A stretch of DNA of 64,000 bases, taken from the NCBI GenBank assembly GCA_028583605.1, contig CM053329.1, positions 18,185,955-18,249,954 on the forward strand, read 5' to 3'. Below the pieces are notes generated by a model. It did not search any database and was not told the origin of the DNA. It saw only the letters and a program-made list of their open reading frames with translations. The first letter of the stretch is position 1. Every line of letters begins with the position of its first letter. Positions 11,081 through 24,091 of this stretch are shown here, one piece after another. The stretch comes from Dastarcus helophoroides (Eukaryota; Arthropoda; Insecta; Coleoptera; Bothrideridae). Position numbers and translations under genes: made by a program.

Positions 11081-14000
11081 TGATTTGGAGAGCATTTGGA
11101 GGTAAAGATGTGGTAATATTGCTTCAGGATTCTTCAGCAACCACTTCGGTGGTAGTGCTAGAGCTTCGCGCTAAAGTGTTCGCTATGGCTGGAAACAGTG
11201 GGTTGAGTACTCATTTTAGAAAATATCATTCATCAGCTCACAGCTTGATGAACTTCCTCTTTCTTAAATTGGAGGCTACTTGGGAAGACTAGATGAGGTA
11301 GTATTGCTTCAAAAATTTTCGGTAAGCATAATGACCATAACCGAAGAAAAAAATTGGCCACACCTTTGGATGGTTAGGAACTCATTGGAGGGCTCATTAT
11401 AGAAAAGATTGTTCATTCACTCCAAAGTTTGATGAGCATTTTTCTCCTGAGTTTGAAGACCTAAAGTAAGTCTAGATGTGGTAATATTGCTTCCAAAAAT
11501 ATCAGCGAACATGATGAACACAACTTAAAAATTTTGGCCACAACTGTAGATGGTGAATAACTCATTGGAGTGCTCATTGTAGAAAAGATCGTTCATCATT
11601 TGAGAACTCACTGATGTTTCTCTCTTCGATTTGAAGAACATTGGATTTAGTAATATTGCATTAGAAATTTTGATGGGAGCAACGTAAAATTGTTTGCTAC
11701 GGTTGACGATAATAAGATGATTTACCACTGAAAACCTCGATCTTTCGTTTCTTCCATGTGGACAGCATTTGGAAGGAGAATATATGGTACTATTGCTTCA
11801 GAATCTTTCAGCAAATACTCCAGTAGTAGTGCTGGAGCTTCAGTACAGTGTTTGCAATGGCTGAAAATAATGGGTTGAGTACTCATTTTAGAAAATATTC
11901 GTCAGCCTAAAGCGTAATAATCTTTCTTCTTCTTGATTGATGCGAAGACTAGATGAGGTAGTACTGCTTCAAAAATTTTCAGCGAACATAATGACCACAA
12001 CCGAAAAAGCCCGTGGATAGTGAAGAACTCATTGGAGGGCTCATTGTAGAAAAGATTGTTCATCACCTAAAAATTTGATGAGTTTTCTTCTCCTGGATTT
12101 GGAGACTTAAAGAAATCTAGATATAGCAATATTATTTCAGAAAATTTCAGCAAGCATGATGAACATGACTTAAAAATTTTGACCACAACTGTAAATGGTG
12201 ACGAGCCCATTGTGGAAGAGATGATTCATCATTTGAGAACTCGCTGACCTTTCTCTCTCCGATTTGAAGAACATTTGAAGAGCGTTGATTTGGAAATAAT
12301 GCTTCATAAATTTTCGGTAAGAATAAAAAACCATGTTTGCTACGGTGGGAGATAATGAGAAAATTAGTGGAGCTCATTGTTAGAAAAATGATTCATCAGT
12401 CGATCCTTCATCTGTTTGATTTGAAGTGCATTCAATATTGGTAGATAGAGTATTGCTCCAGAACTTCCAGAGACCATAATATATGGAAAAGAATTCGCAA
12501 CGCGTGAAGATAATGAGGCACTCACTGAAATGCTCATTATGGAGAAGAAAGTAAATCATCACAAATAAAAATGTTGGTTTCTGGAAGACATTGAGGAAGT
12601 CCAACGGCATTGCTTCAGTATCATCAGTGATTAGTGATCTAAATGAGAAAGCTTGGCTGAGGAAATACTGATGAGTGCCTTCAAAATAAAAGAACTTAAA
12701 CTCTTTTAACAACTCGACAGTGAAAGTAGCTCATTTGGGGAGTGCTGGACTAAATGTGATGGTGACTATGGAAATAATTTCGCTATGACTGGAGATAGTG
12801 AAGAATTCATTGCAGAGCCTGTTGTAGGAAAAACGATTTTTAACTCAAAACCTCGATCCTTTGTTTCTTCCATTTAGATATCATTTGGAAGGTGAAGATG
12901 TGGTAATACAGCTTCAGAATCTTTCAACAAAAGCTCCGCTCCAGTTGTAGTGCCAGAGCTTTGGTAAAGTGTTACCTGTGGCTGGAAATAGTGGGTTGAG
13001 TACTCATTTTAGAAAATATTATTCATCAGCTCATCACTTTTCTTCTTAATTTGAAAATCAATTGGGAAGACCCGATGAGGTAATACCACTTCAGAAAGTT
13101 CAACGACCATTATGATCACAAATGAAAAAATTGGCCACAACTGTAGATTATGAAGAACTTATTGAAGGGCTCATTGTAGAAAAGATTATTTATCACCCCA
13201 ATGCCTGATGAGCTTTCTTCTCCTGGGTTTGGAGACCAAAAGATTCGGTAATTTTGCTTCAGACAATTTCAGTGAGCATGATGAAAATAAAATTTTTGCC
13301 ACAATTGTAAATGGTGAAGAACTCATTGGAAGGGCCATTGTGGAAGAGATGGTTCATCATTTGAGAACTCGCCGACCTTTCTCTCTTCGATTTGAAGAAC
13401 ATTTGAAGAGCGTTGATTTGGAAATATTGCTTCAGAAATTTTCGGTAGGAATAACAAACCATGCTTGCTATGGTGGGAGATAATGAGGAAGTTAGTGAAG
13501 CTCATTGTAAGAAAAATGATTCATCAATCGAACTCTCATCTATTTGATTTGAAGTGCATTCAATATTGATGGAAATTGATAGATGTAGTATTCCTCCAGA
13601 ATCTTTCAGCGATCATAATATAGGGAAAAATGTTCGCAACAAGTGAAGATAATAAGAACTCATTGAATTGCTCATTATGGAAAGGATAGTTAATCATTAC
13701 AAATCTGAATGTTGGATTCTGGAAGACATTGGGGAAGTCCAACGGTATTGCTTCAGCATCATAATTGATTAGTGATCACCATGAGAAAGTGTACTGAGGA
13801 AAAACTGATGAGTGTCTTCAAGATAAAAGAACTTAGACTCTTTTAACAATTCGACACTAAAAGCTGCTTATTTGGGAAGAACTGCATTAAATATGACGAT
13901 CACTACGAACCCAAGTTCGCTAGGGCTGGAGGTAGTAAAACATTTATTGCAGAGGTCATTGTAGAAAATACGACTTACAACTCAACACCTCCATCTTTCA

Positions 14001-14149
14001 TTCCTCCGATTTGGAGAGCATTTGGAAGGTGAAGACGTGGTCTATTGCATCAGGACCTTTCAGTATTGGTAGATATTGATAGACTATTGCTCCAGAATCT
14101 TCCAGCGATCATAATATAGGGAAAAATGTTCGCAACAAGTGAAGGTAAT

Positions 14150-14211
14150 AAGAACTCATTGAATTGCTCATTATGGAATCCTTTCCATAATGAGCAATTC
14201 AATGAGTTCTT
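14150..14211. repeat. Propagated inverted duplication, copy 1
   Basis: Two 28-bp arms, starting AAGAACTCATTG and ending CAATGAGTTCTT, are perfect reverse complements around the 6-bp spacer ATCCTT. Units without this feature read straight from TTATGGA into AAGGATAG. The second arm plus spacer is the reverse complement of the unit's own sequence ending ATGGAAAGGAT, so the event copied the opposite strand in place. Confidence 0.92.
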
Positions 14212-14685
14212 CATTACAAATCTAGTTAATCATTACAAATCTGAATGTTGGATTCTGGAAGACATTGGAGAAGTCCAACGGTATTGCTTCAGCATCATCA
14301 TAGATTAGTGATCACCATGAGAAAGTGTACTGAGGAAAAGCTGATGAGTGTCTTCAAGATAAAAGAACTTAGACTCTTTTAACAATTCGACACTAAAACC
14401 TGCTTATTTGGGAAGAACTGCATTAAATGTGACGATCACTACGAACCCAAGTTCGCTAGGACTGGAGGTAGTAAAACATTTATTGCAGAGGTCATTGTAG
14501 AAAATACGATTTACATCTCAACACCTCCATCTTTCATTTCTTCGAGTTGGAGAGCATTTGGAAGGTAAAGACGTGGTCTGTTACATCAGGACATTTCAGT
14601 ATTGGTAGATATTGATAGACTATTACTCCAGAATCTTCCAGCGATCATAATATAGGGAAAAATGTTCGCAACAAGTAAAGGTAAT

Positions 14686-14747
14686 AAGAACTCATTGAAT
14701 TGCTCATTATGGAATCCTTTCCATAATGAGCAATTCAATGAGTTCTT
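14686..14747. repeat. Propagated inverted duplication, copy 2
   Basis: It has the same arms and spacer as the copy at 14150, 536 bp downstream, with both arms intact. Confidence 0.92.
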
Positions 14748-15227
14748 CATTACAAATCTAGTTAATCATTACAAATCTGAATGTTGGATTCTGGAAGACA
14801 TTGGAGAAGTCCAACGGTATTGCTTCAGCATCATCATTGATTAGTGATCACCATGAGAAAGTGTACTGAGGAAAAGCTGATGAGTGTCTTCAAGATAAAA
14901 GAAGTTAGACTCTTTTAACAATTCGACACTAAAAGCTGCTTATTTGGGAAGAACTGCATTAAATATGACGATCACTACGAACCCAAGTTCGCTAGGACTG
15001 GAGGTAGTAAAACATTTATTGCAGAGGTCATTGTAGAAAATACGATTTACAACTCAACACCTCCATCTTTCATTTCTTCGAGTTGGAGAGCATTTGGAAG
15101 GTGAAGACGTGGTCTATTGCATCAGGACCTTTCAGTATTGGTAGATATTGACAGGCTATTACTCCAGAATCTTCCAGCGATCATAATATAGGGAAGAATG
15201 TTCGCAACAAGTGAAGGTAATAAGAAC

Positions 15228-15287
15228 AGAACTCATTGAATTGCTCATTATGGAATCCTTTCCATAATGAGCAATTCAATGAGTTCT
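15228..15287. repeat. Propagated inverted duplication, copy 3
   Basis: The arms are as in copy 1, but a small insertion (ACAG) just upstream of the left arm gives AAGAACAGAACTC. This removes the outermost base pair and accounts for the 541-bp spacing. Confidence 0.9.
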
Positions 15288-16258
15288 TCATTACAAATCT
15301 AGTTAATCATTACAAATCTGAATGTTGGATTCTGGAAGACATTGGGGAAGTCCAACGGTATTGCTTCAGCATCATCATTGATTAGTGATCACCATGAGAA
15401 AGTGTACTGAGGAAAAGCTGATGAGTGTCTTCAAGATAAAAGAACTTAGACTCTTTTAACAATTCGACACTAAAAGCTGCTTATTTGGGAAGAACTGCAT
15501 TAAATGTGACGATCACTACGAACCCAAGTTCGCTAGGACTGGAGGTAGTAAAACATTTATTGCAGAGGTCATTGTAGAAAATACGATTTACAACTCAACA
15601 CCTCCATCTTTCATTTCTTCGAGTTGGAGAGCATTTGGAAGGTGAAGACGTGTTCTATTGCATCAGGACCTTTCAGTATTGGTAGATATTGACAGACTAT
15701 TACTCCAGAATCTTCCAGCGATCATAATATAGGGAAAAATGTTCGCAACAAGTGAAGATAATAAGAACTCATTGAATTGCTCATTATGGAAAGGATAGTT
15801 AATCATTACAAATCTGAATGTTGGATTCTGGAAGACATTGGGGAAGTCCAACGGTATTGCTTCAGCATCATCATTGATTAGTGATCACCATGAGAAAGTG
15901 TACTGAGGAAAAGCTGATGAGTGTCTTCAAGATAAAAGAACTTAGACTCTTTTAACAATTCGACACTAAAAGCTGCTTATTTGGGAAGAACTGCATTAAA
16001 TATGACGATCACTACGAACCCAAGTTCGCTAGGACTGGAGGTAGTAAAACATTTATTGCAGAGGTCATTGTAGAAAATACGATTTACAACTCAACACCTC
16101 CATCTTTCATTCCTCCGATTTGGAGAGCATTTGGAAGGTGAAGACGTGGTCTATTGCATCAGGACCTTTCAGTATTGGTAGATATTGATAGACTATTGCT
16201 CCAGAATCTTCCAGCGATCATAATATAGGGAAAAATGTTCGCAACAAGTGAAGGTAAT

Positions 16259-16320
16259 AAGAACTCATTGAATTGCTCATTATGGAATCCTTTCCATAAT
16301 GAGCAATTCAATGAGTTCTT
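16259..16320. repeat. Propagated inverted duplication, copy 4
   Basis: The perfect 28-bp arms and ATCCTT spacer return after one unit (15718) that lacks the feature. Confidence 0.92.
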
Positions 16321-17029
16321 CATTACAAATCTAGTTAATCATTACAAATCTGAATGTTGGATTCTGGAAGACATTAAAGAAGTCCAACGGTATTGCTTCA
16401 GCATCATCATAGATTAGTGATCACCATGAGAAAGTGTACTGAGGAAAAGCTGATGAGTGTCTTCAAGATAAAAGAACTTAGACTCTTTTAACAATTCGAC
16501 ACTAAAAGCTGCTTATTTGGGAAGAACTGCATTAAATATGACGATCACTACGAACCCAAGTTCGCTAGGACTGGAGGTAGTAAAACATTTATTGCAGAGG
16601 TCATTGTAGGAAATACGATTTACAACTCAACACCTCCATCTTTCATTTCTTCGAGTTGGAGAGCATTTGGAAGGTGAAGACGTAGTCTATTGCATTAGGA
16701 CCTTTCAGTATTGGTAGATATTAACAGACTATTACTCCAGAATCTTCCAGCAATCATAATATAGGGAAAAATGTTCGCAACAAGTGAAGATAATAAGAAC
16801 TCGTTGAATTGCTCATTATGGAAAGGATAGTTAATCATTACAAATCTGAATGTTGGATTCTGGAAGACATTGGGGAAGTCCAACGGTATTGTTTCAGCAT
16901 CATCATTGATTAGTGATCACCATGAGAAAGTGTACTGAGGAAAAACTGATGAGTGTCTTCAAGATAAAAGAACTTAGACTCTTTTAACAATTCGACACTA
17001 AAAGCTGTTTATTTGGGAAGAATGCATTA

Positions 17030-20000
17030 AATGTGACGATCACTACGAACACCTCCATCTTTCATTCCTTCGATTTGGAGAGCATTTGGGAGGTGAAGAC
17101 GTGGTCTATTGCATCAGGACCTTTCAGCAAACGCTTCGGTAATAGTGCTAAAGATTGGGCAAATAGTGGATTGATTACTTACTTTAGAAAATATGATTCA
17201 TCAGCTCAAAGGTTGGTGACCTTTCTTCTCCTTGATCTGGAGACCACTTGGGAAGACCAGATAGACTGCTTCAGAAAATTTCAGCGAGCATAATGAACAT
17301 AATTGAAAAAAATTGGCTACAATTTTGAATGGTGAAAGTTAGAGGGCTCATTATTCATCACCCCAAAGTTTGATGAGCTTTCTTCTCCTGGATTTGGAGA
17401 CTCAAAGAAGTCTAGATGTGGTAATATTATTTCAGACAATTTCAGCGAGCATAACGAACATGACTTAAAAATTTTGACCACAACTGTAGATGGTGAAGAA
17501 CTCATTTGAGGGCCCATTGTGGGAGAGATGGTTTATCATTTGAGAACTCACTGACCTTTCTCCCTCTGATTTGAAGACCTCTTGAAGAGCATTGATTTGG
17601 AAATATTGCTTCAAAAATTTTTGGTATGAATAACAAACCATGTTTGCTAGGTAGGACATAATGAGGAACTTAGTGGAGCTCATTGAAGGAAAAATGATTC
17701 ATCAGTCGATCTTTCATTCCATTTGAGCACTGATCGATATTGATAGATAGAGTATTGCTTCAGAATCTTCAAGCGACCATAATATTCACAAAAATGTTCG
17801 CAACTAGTGAAGATAATGAAGAACTCACTGAATTGCTCATTATGGAAAAGAAAGAAAATCATCACAAATCTAAATGCTGGATTTTGGAAGACATTGGGGA
17901 AGTCTAACGGCCTTGCTTCATTATCATCACTGATTAGTGATCACCATGAGAAAGTGTACTGAGGAAAAGCTGAGTGTCTTCAAGCTGAAAGAACTTAGAC
18001 CCTTTTGACAATTCGACACTGAAAGTTACTTATTTGGGGAATAATGCATTAAATGTAAAGATCACCATGGAAACAATTTCGCTCAGACTGGAGATAGTGA
18101 AGAATTCATTGCATAGCCCGTTCTGGAAAAGATGATTTACCACTCAAAATCTCGATCTTTAAATATGACGATCACTACGAACTAGCTCGCTAGGACTGGA
18201 TATAGTGAAGAATTTATTGCAGAGGCTGTTTTAGAAAAGACGATTTACAACGCAAAACCTCCATTTTTGGTTTCTTCGATTTAGAGAGCATTTGGAAGGT
18301 GAAGATGTGGTAATATTGCTTCAGAATTTTTCAGCAAACGTTCCAGTGGAAGGGCTAGAGCTTCAGTAAAGTGTTCGTTATGGCTGGAAACAGTGGGTTG
18401 AATACTCATTTTAGAAAATATTATTCATCAGCTTAAAATTTGGTGACCTTCCTTCTTCTTGATTTAGAGACCACTTGGAAAGACTAGATGAGGTAATACT
18501 GATTCAGAAAGTTTCAACGAGCTGGACGATCATAACTGGAAAAAAATTGGCTACAACTGTAGTTGGTAATTGGAGTGCCCATTGTAGAAAACATTGCTAA
18601 TCACCTCAAAGCTTGATGACCTTTTTTCTCCTGGATTTGGAGACCAAAAGGAAGTCTAGGAAATATTGTGCATCAACTTAATGACGTATCTTCTTCTTGA
18701 TTTGGAGACCACTTGGGAAGACTAAATAAAGTAATAGTACTTCAAAAATTTCACCGAGCATAATGAACATAACCAAAAAAAAATGGCTACAACAGTGGAT
18801 GGTGAAGAACCCATTGGAGGGCTCATTGTAGAAAAGATTGTTTATCACCCAAACCTTGATGACCTTTCTTCTCCTGAGTTTGAAGACCTAAAGTAAGTCT
18901 AGATGTGGTAATATTGCTTCCAAAAATATCAGCGAACATGATGAACACAACAATTTTGGCCACAACTGTAGATGGTGAATAACTCATTGGAGTGCTCATT
19001 GTAGAAAAGATCGTTCATCATTTGAGAATTCACTGATGTTTCTCTCTTCGATTTGAAGAACATTGAATTTAGTAATATTGCATTAGAAATTTTGATGGGA
19101 GCAACGTAAAATTATTTGCTACGGTTGACGATAATAAGATGATTTACCACTGAAAACCTCGATCTTTCGTTTCTTCCATGTGAACAGCATTTGGAAGGAG
19201 AAGATATGGTAATATTGCTTCAGAATCTTTCAGCAAATACTCCAGTAGTAGTGCTGGAGCTTCAGTACAGTGTTTGCAATGGCTGGAAATAATGGGATGA
19301 GTACTCATTTTAGAAAATATTCGTCAGCCTAAAGCGTAATAATCTTTCTTCTTCTTGATTGATGCGAAGACTAGATGAGGTAGTACTGCTTCAAAAAGTT
19401 TCAGCAAGCATAATGACCATAACCGAAAAAACCTGTGTATGGTGAAGAACTCATTGGATGGTTCATTGTAGAAGAGATTGTTCTTCACCCCAAAGTTTGA
19501 TGAACTTTATTCTCCTGGATTTGGAGACTCAAAGAAGTCTAGATATAGCAATATTATTTCAGAAAATTTCAGCAAGCATGATGAACATGACTTAAAAATT
19601 TTGACCACAACTGTAAATAGTGACGAGCCCATTGTGGAAGAGATGATTCATCATTTGAGAACTCGCTGACCTTTCTCTCTCCGATTTGAAGAACATTTGA
19701 AAAGCGTTGATTTGGAAATACTGCTTCATAAATTTTCGGTAGGAATAAAAAACCATGTTTGCTACGGTGGGAGATAATGAGAAAATTAGTGGAGTTCATT
19801 GTTAGAAAAATGATTCATCAGTCGATCCTTCATCTGTTTGATTTGAAGTGCATTCAATATTGATAGATAGAGTATTGCTCCAGAACTTCCAGAGACCATA
19901 ATATATGGAAAAGTATTCGCAACGAGTGAAGATAATGAGGCACTCACTGAAATGCTCATTATGGAGAAGAAAGTAAATCATCACAAATAAAAATGTTGGA

Positions 20001-22260
20001 TTCTGAAAGACATTGAGGAAGTCCAACGGCATTGCTTCAGCATCAACAGTGATTAGTGATCCAAATGAGAAAGCGTGGCTGAGGAAATACTGATGAGTGC
20101 CTTCAAAATAAAAGAACTTAGACTCTTTTAACAACTCGGCAGTGAAAGTAGCTGATTTGGGGAGTGCTGGACTAAATGTGATGGTCACTATGGAAATAAT
20201 TTCGCTATGACTGGAGATAGTGATGAATTCATTGCAGAGCCTGCTGTAGGAAAAACGATTTTTAACTCAAAACCTCGATCTTTCGTTTCTTCCATTTAGA
20301 GATCATTTGGAAGGTGAAGATGTAATATCGCTTCAGAATCTTTCAACAAAAGCTCCGCTCCAGTTGTTTCGCTATGACTGGAGATAGTGAAGAATTCATT
20401 GCAGAGCCTGTTGTAGGAAAGACGATTTTCAACTCAAAACCTCGATCTTTCGTTTCTTTCATTTAGAGATCATTTGGTAGGTGAAGATGTGGTAATATAG
20501 CTTCGGAATCTTTGAACAAAAGCTCCGCTCCAGTTGTAGTGCCAGAGCTTCGGTAAAGTGTTACCTGTGGCTGGAAATAGTGGGTTGAGTACTCATTTTA
20601 GAAAATATTATTCATCAGCTCATGCCTTTTCTTCTTAATTTGAAAATCAATTGGGAAGACTAGATGAGGTAATACCACTTCAGAAAGTTCAACGACCATT
20701 ATGATCACAAATGAAAAAATTGGCCACAACTGTAGATTATGAAGAACTTATTGGAGGGCTCATTGTAGAAAAGATTATTTATCACCTCAATGCCTGATAA
20801 GCTTTCTTCTCCTGGGTTTGGAAACCAAAAGATTCGGTAATTTTGCTTCAGAAAATTTCAGTGAGCATGATGAAAATAAAATTTTTGCCACAATTGTAAA
20901 TGGTGAAGAACTCATTGGAAGGGCCATTGTGGAAGAGATGATTCATCATTTGAGAACTCGCTGACCTTTCTCTCTCCGATTTGAAGAACATTTGAAAAGC
21001 GTTGATTTGGAAATACTGCTTCATAAATTTTCGGTAGGAATAAAAAACCATGTTTGCTACGGTGGGAGATAATGAGAAAATTAGTGGAGCTCATTGTTAG
21101 AAAAATGATTCATCAGTCGATCCTTCATTTGTTTGATTTGAAGTGCATTTAATATTGATAGATAGAGTATTGCTCCAGAACTTCCAGAAACCATAATATA
21201 TGGAAAAGTATTCGCAACGAGTGAAGATAATGAGGCACTCACTGAAATGCTCATTATGGAGAAGAAAGTAAATCATCACAAATAAAAATGTTGGATTCTG
21301 GAAGACATTGAGGAAGTCCAACGGCATTGCTTCACCATCATCAGTGATTAGTGATCCAAATGAGAAAGCTTGGCTGAGGAAATACTGATGAGTGTCTTCA
21401 AAATAAAAGAACTGAAACTCTTTTAACAACTCGACAGTGAAAGTAGCTCATTTGGGGAGTGCTGGACTAAATGTGATGGTCACTATGGAAATAATTTCGC
21501 TATGACTGGAGATAGTGAAGAATTCATTGCAGAGCCTGTTGTAGGAAAAACGATTTTTAACTCAAAACCTCGATTCTTTGTTTCTTCCATTTAGATATCA
21601 TTTGGAAGATGAAGATGTGGTAATACAGCTTCAGAATCTTTCAACAAAAGCTCCGCACCAGTAGTAGTGCTAGAGCTTCGGTAAAGTGTTACCTGTGGCT
21701 GGAAATAGTGGGTTGAGTACTCATTTTAGAAAATATTATTCATCAGCTCATGCCTTTTCTTCTTAATTTGAAAATCAATTGGGAAGACTAGATGAGGTAA
21801 TACCACTTCAGAAAGTTCAACGACCATTATGATCACAAATGAAAAAATTGGCCACAACTGTAGATTATGAAGAACTTATTGGAGGGCTCATTGTAGAAAA
21901 GATTATTTATCTCCCCAATGCCTGATGAGCTTTCTTCTCCTGGGTTTGGAGACCAAAAGATTCGGTAATTTTGCTTCAGACAATTTCAGTGAACATGATG
22001 AAAATAAAATTTTTGCCCCAATTGTAAATGGTGAAGAACTCATTGGAAGGGCCATTGTGGAAAAGATGGTTCATCATTTGAGAACTCGCTGACCTTTCTC
22101 TCTCCGATTTGAAGAACATTTGAAGAGCGTTGATTTGGAAATATTGCTTCAGAAATTTTCGGTAGGAATAACAAACCATGCTTGCTACGGTGAGAGATAA
22201 TGAGGAAGTTAGTGAAGCTCATTGTAAGAAAAATGATTCATCAATCGAACTCTCATCTCT
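17030..22260. repeat. Satellite C, mixed monomers with long duplicated segments
   Basis: All monomer types occur here. A segment of over 1 kb starting near 18890 closely repeats 11460-12720: ATGATTTACCACTGAAAACC is found near 11714 and again near 19138, and the sequence stays similar through the monomer ending near 20190. Three successive copies of the GATTTGGAAATA monomer region end near 19799, 21094 and 22222. Confidence 0.8.
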
Positions 22261-22370
22261 TTGATTTGAAGTGCATTCAATATTGATGGACATTGATAGA
22301 TGAAGTATTGCTCCAGAATCTTCCAGCGATCATAATATAGGGAAAAATGTTCGCAACAAGTGAAGGTAAT

Positions 22371-22432
22371 AAGAACTCATTGAATTGCTCATTATGGAAT
22401 CCTTTCCATAATGAGCAATTCAATGAGTTCTT
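22371..22432. repeat. Propagated inverted duplication, copy 5
   Basis: Perfect arms and the ATCCTT spacer occur 6 kb from copy 4, in the second sub-array. Confidence 0.92.
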
Positions 22433-23402
22433 CATTACAAATGTAGTTAATCATTACAAATCTGAATGTTGGATTCTGGAAGACATTGGAGAAGTCCAAC
22501 GGTATTGCTTCAGCATCATCATTGATTAGTGATCACCATGAGAAAGTGCACTGAGGAAAAGCTGATGAGTGTCTTCAAGATAAAAGAACTTAGACTCTTT
22601 TAACAATTCGACACTAAAAGCTGTTTATTTGGGAAGAACTGCAGTTAATGTGACGATCACTACGAACCCAAGTTCGCTAGGACTGGAGGTAGTAAAACAT
22701 TTATTGCAGAGGTCATTGTAGAAAATACGATTTACAACTCAACACCTCCATCTTTCATTTCTTCGAGTTGGAGAGCATTTGGAAGGTGAAGACGTGGTCT
22801 ATTGCATCAGGACCTTTCAGTATTGGTAGATATTGACAGACTATTACTCCAGAATCTTCCAGCGATCATAATATAGGGAAAAATGTTCGCAACAAGTGAA
22901 GATAATAAGAATTCATTGAATTGCTCATTATGGACAGGATAGTTAATCATTACAAATCTGAATGTTGGATTCTGGAAGACATTGGGGAAGTCCAACGGTA
23001 TTGCTTCAGCATCATCATTGATTAGTGATCATCATGAGAAAGTGTACTGAGGAAAAACTGATGAGTGTCTTCAAGATAAAAGAACTTAGACTCTTTTAAC
23101 AATTCGACATTAAAAGCTGTTTATTTGGGAAGAACTGCATTAAATGTGACGATCACTACGAACCCAAGTTGGCTAGGACTGGAGGTAGTAAAACATTTAT
23201 TGCAGAGGTCATTGTAGAAAATACGATTTACAACTCAACACCTCCATCTTTCATTCCTCCGATTTGGAGAGCATTTGGAAGGTGAAGACGTGGTTTATTG
23301 CATCAGGACCTTTCAGTATTGGTAGATATTGATAGACTATTGCTCCAGAATCTTCCAGCGATCATAATGTAGGGAAAAATGTTCGCAACAAGTGAAGGTA
23401 AT

Positions 23403-23464
23403 AAGAACTCATTGAATTGCTCATTATGGAATCCTTTCCATAATAAGCAATTCAATGAATTCTT
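23403..23464. repeat. Propagated inverted duplication, copy 6 (decaying)
   Basis: The right arm carries two substitutions (AATAAGC for AATGAGC and GAATTC for GAGTTC), so pairing is no longer perfect. Confidence 0.88.
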
Positions 23465-24091
23465 CATTACAAATCTAGTTAATCATTACAAATCTGAATG
23501 TTGGATTCTGGAAGACATTGGGGAAGTCCAACGGTATTGCTTCAGCATCAGCATTGATTAGTGATCACCATGAGAAAGTGTACTGAGGAAAAGCTGATGA
23601 GTGTCTTCAAGATAAAAGAACTTAGACTCTTTTAACAATTCGACACTAAAAGCTGCTTATTTGGGAAGAACTGCATTAAATGTGACGATCACTACGAACC
23701 CAAATTCGCTAGGACTGGAGGTAGTAAAACATTTATTGCAGAGGTCATTGTAGAAAATACGATTAACATCTCAACACCTCCATCTTTCATTTCTTCGAGT
23801 TGGAGAGCATTTGGAAGGTGGAGACGTGTTCTATTGCATCAGGACATTTCAGTATTCGTAGATATTGACAGACTATTACTCCAGAATCTTCCAGCGATCA
23901 TAATATAGGGAAAAATGCTCGCAACAAGTGAAGATAATAAGAACTCATTGAATTGCTCATTATGGAAAGGATGGTTAATCATTACAAATCTGAATGTTGG
24001 ATTCTGGAAGACATTGGGGAAGTCCAACAGTATTGCTTCAGCATCATCATTGATTAGTGATCACCATGAGAAAGTGTACTGAGGAAAGGCT

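Larger units (their letters stand above)
13560..17030. repeat. Satellite C sub-array 1 of 496/536-bp units
   Basis: CAGCGATCATAATATAGGG or a near variant recurs near 13607, 14103, 14639, 15177, 15718, 16214 and 16749. Spacings fall in two classes: about 496 bp (13607 to 14103, 15718 to 16214) and 535-541 bp (the rest). The longer class corresponds to units with an extra inverted duplication of about 40 bp. Units are nearly identical, which implies recent amplification. The sub-array ends near 17030, where the sequence jumps from TGACGATCACTACGAAC to CACCTCCATC with loss of about 90 bp. Confidence 0.9.
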
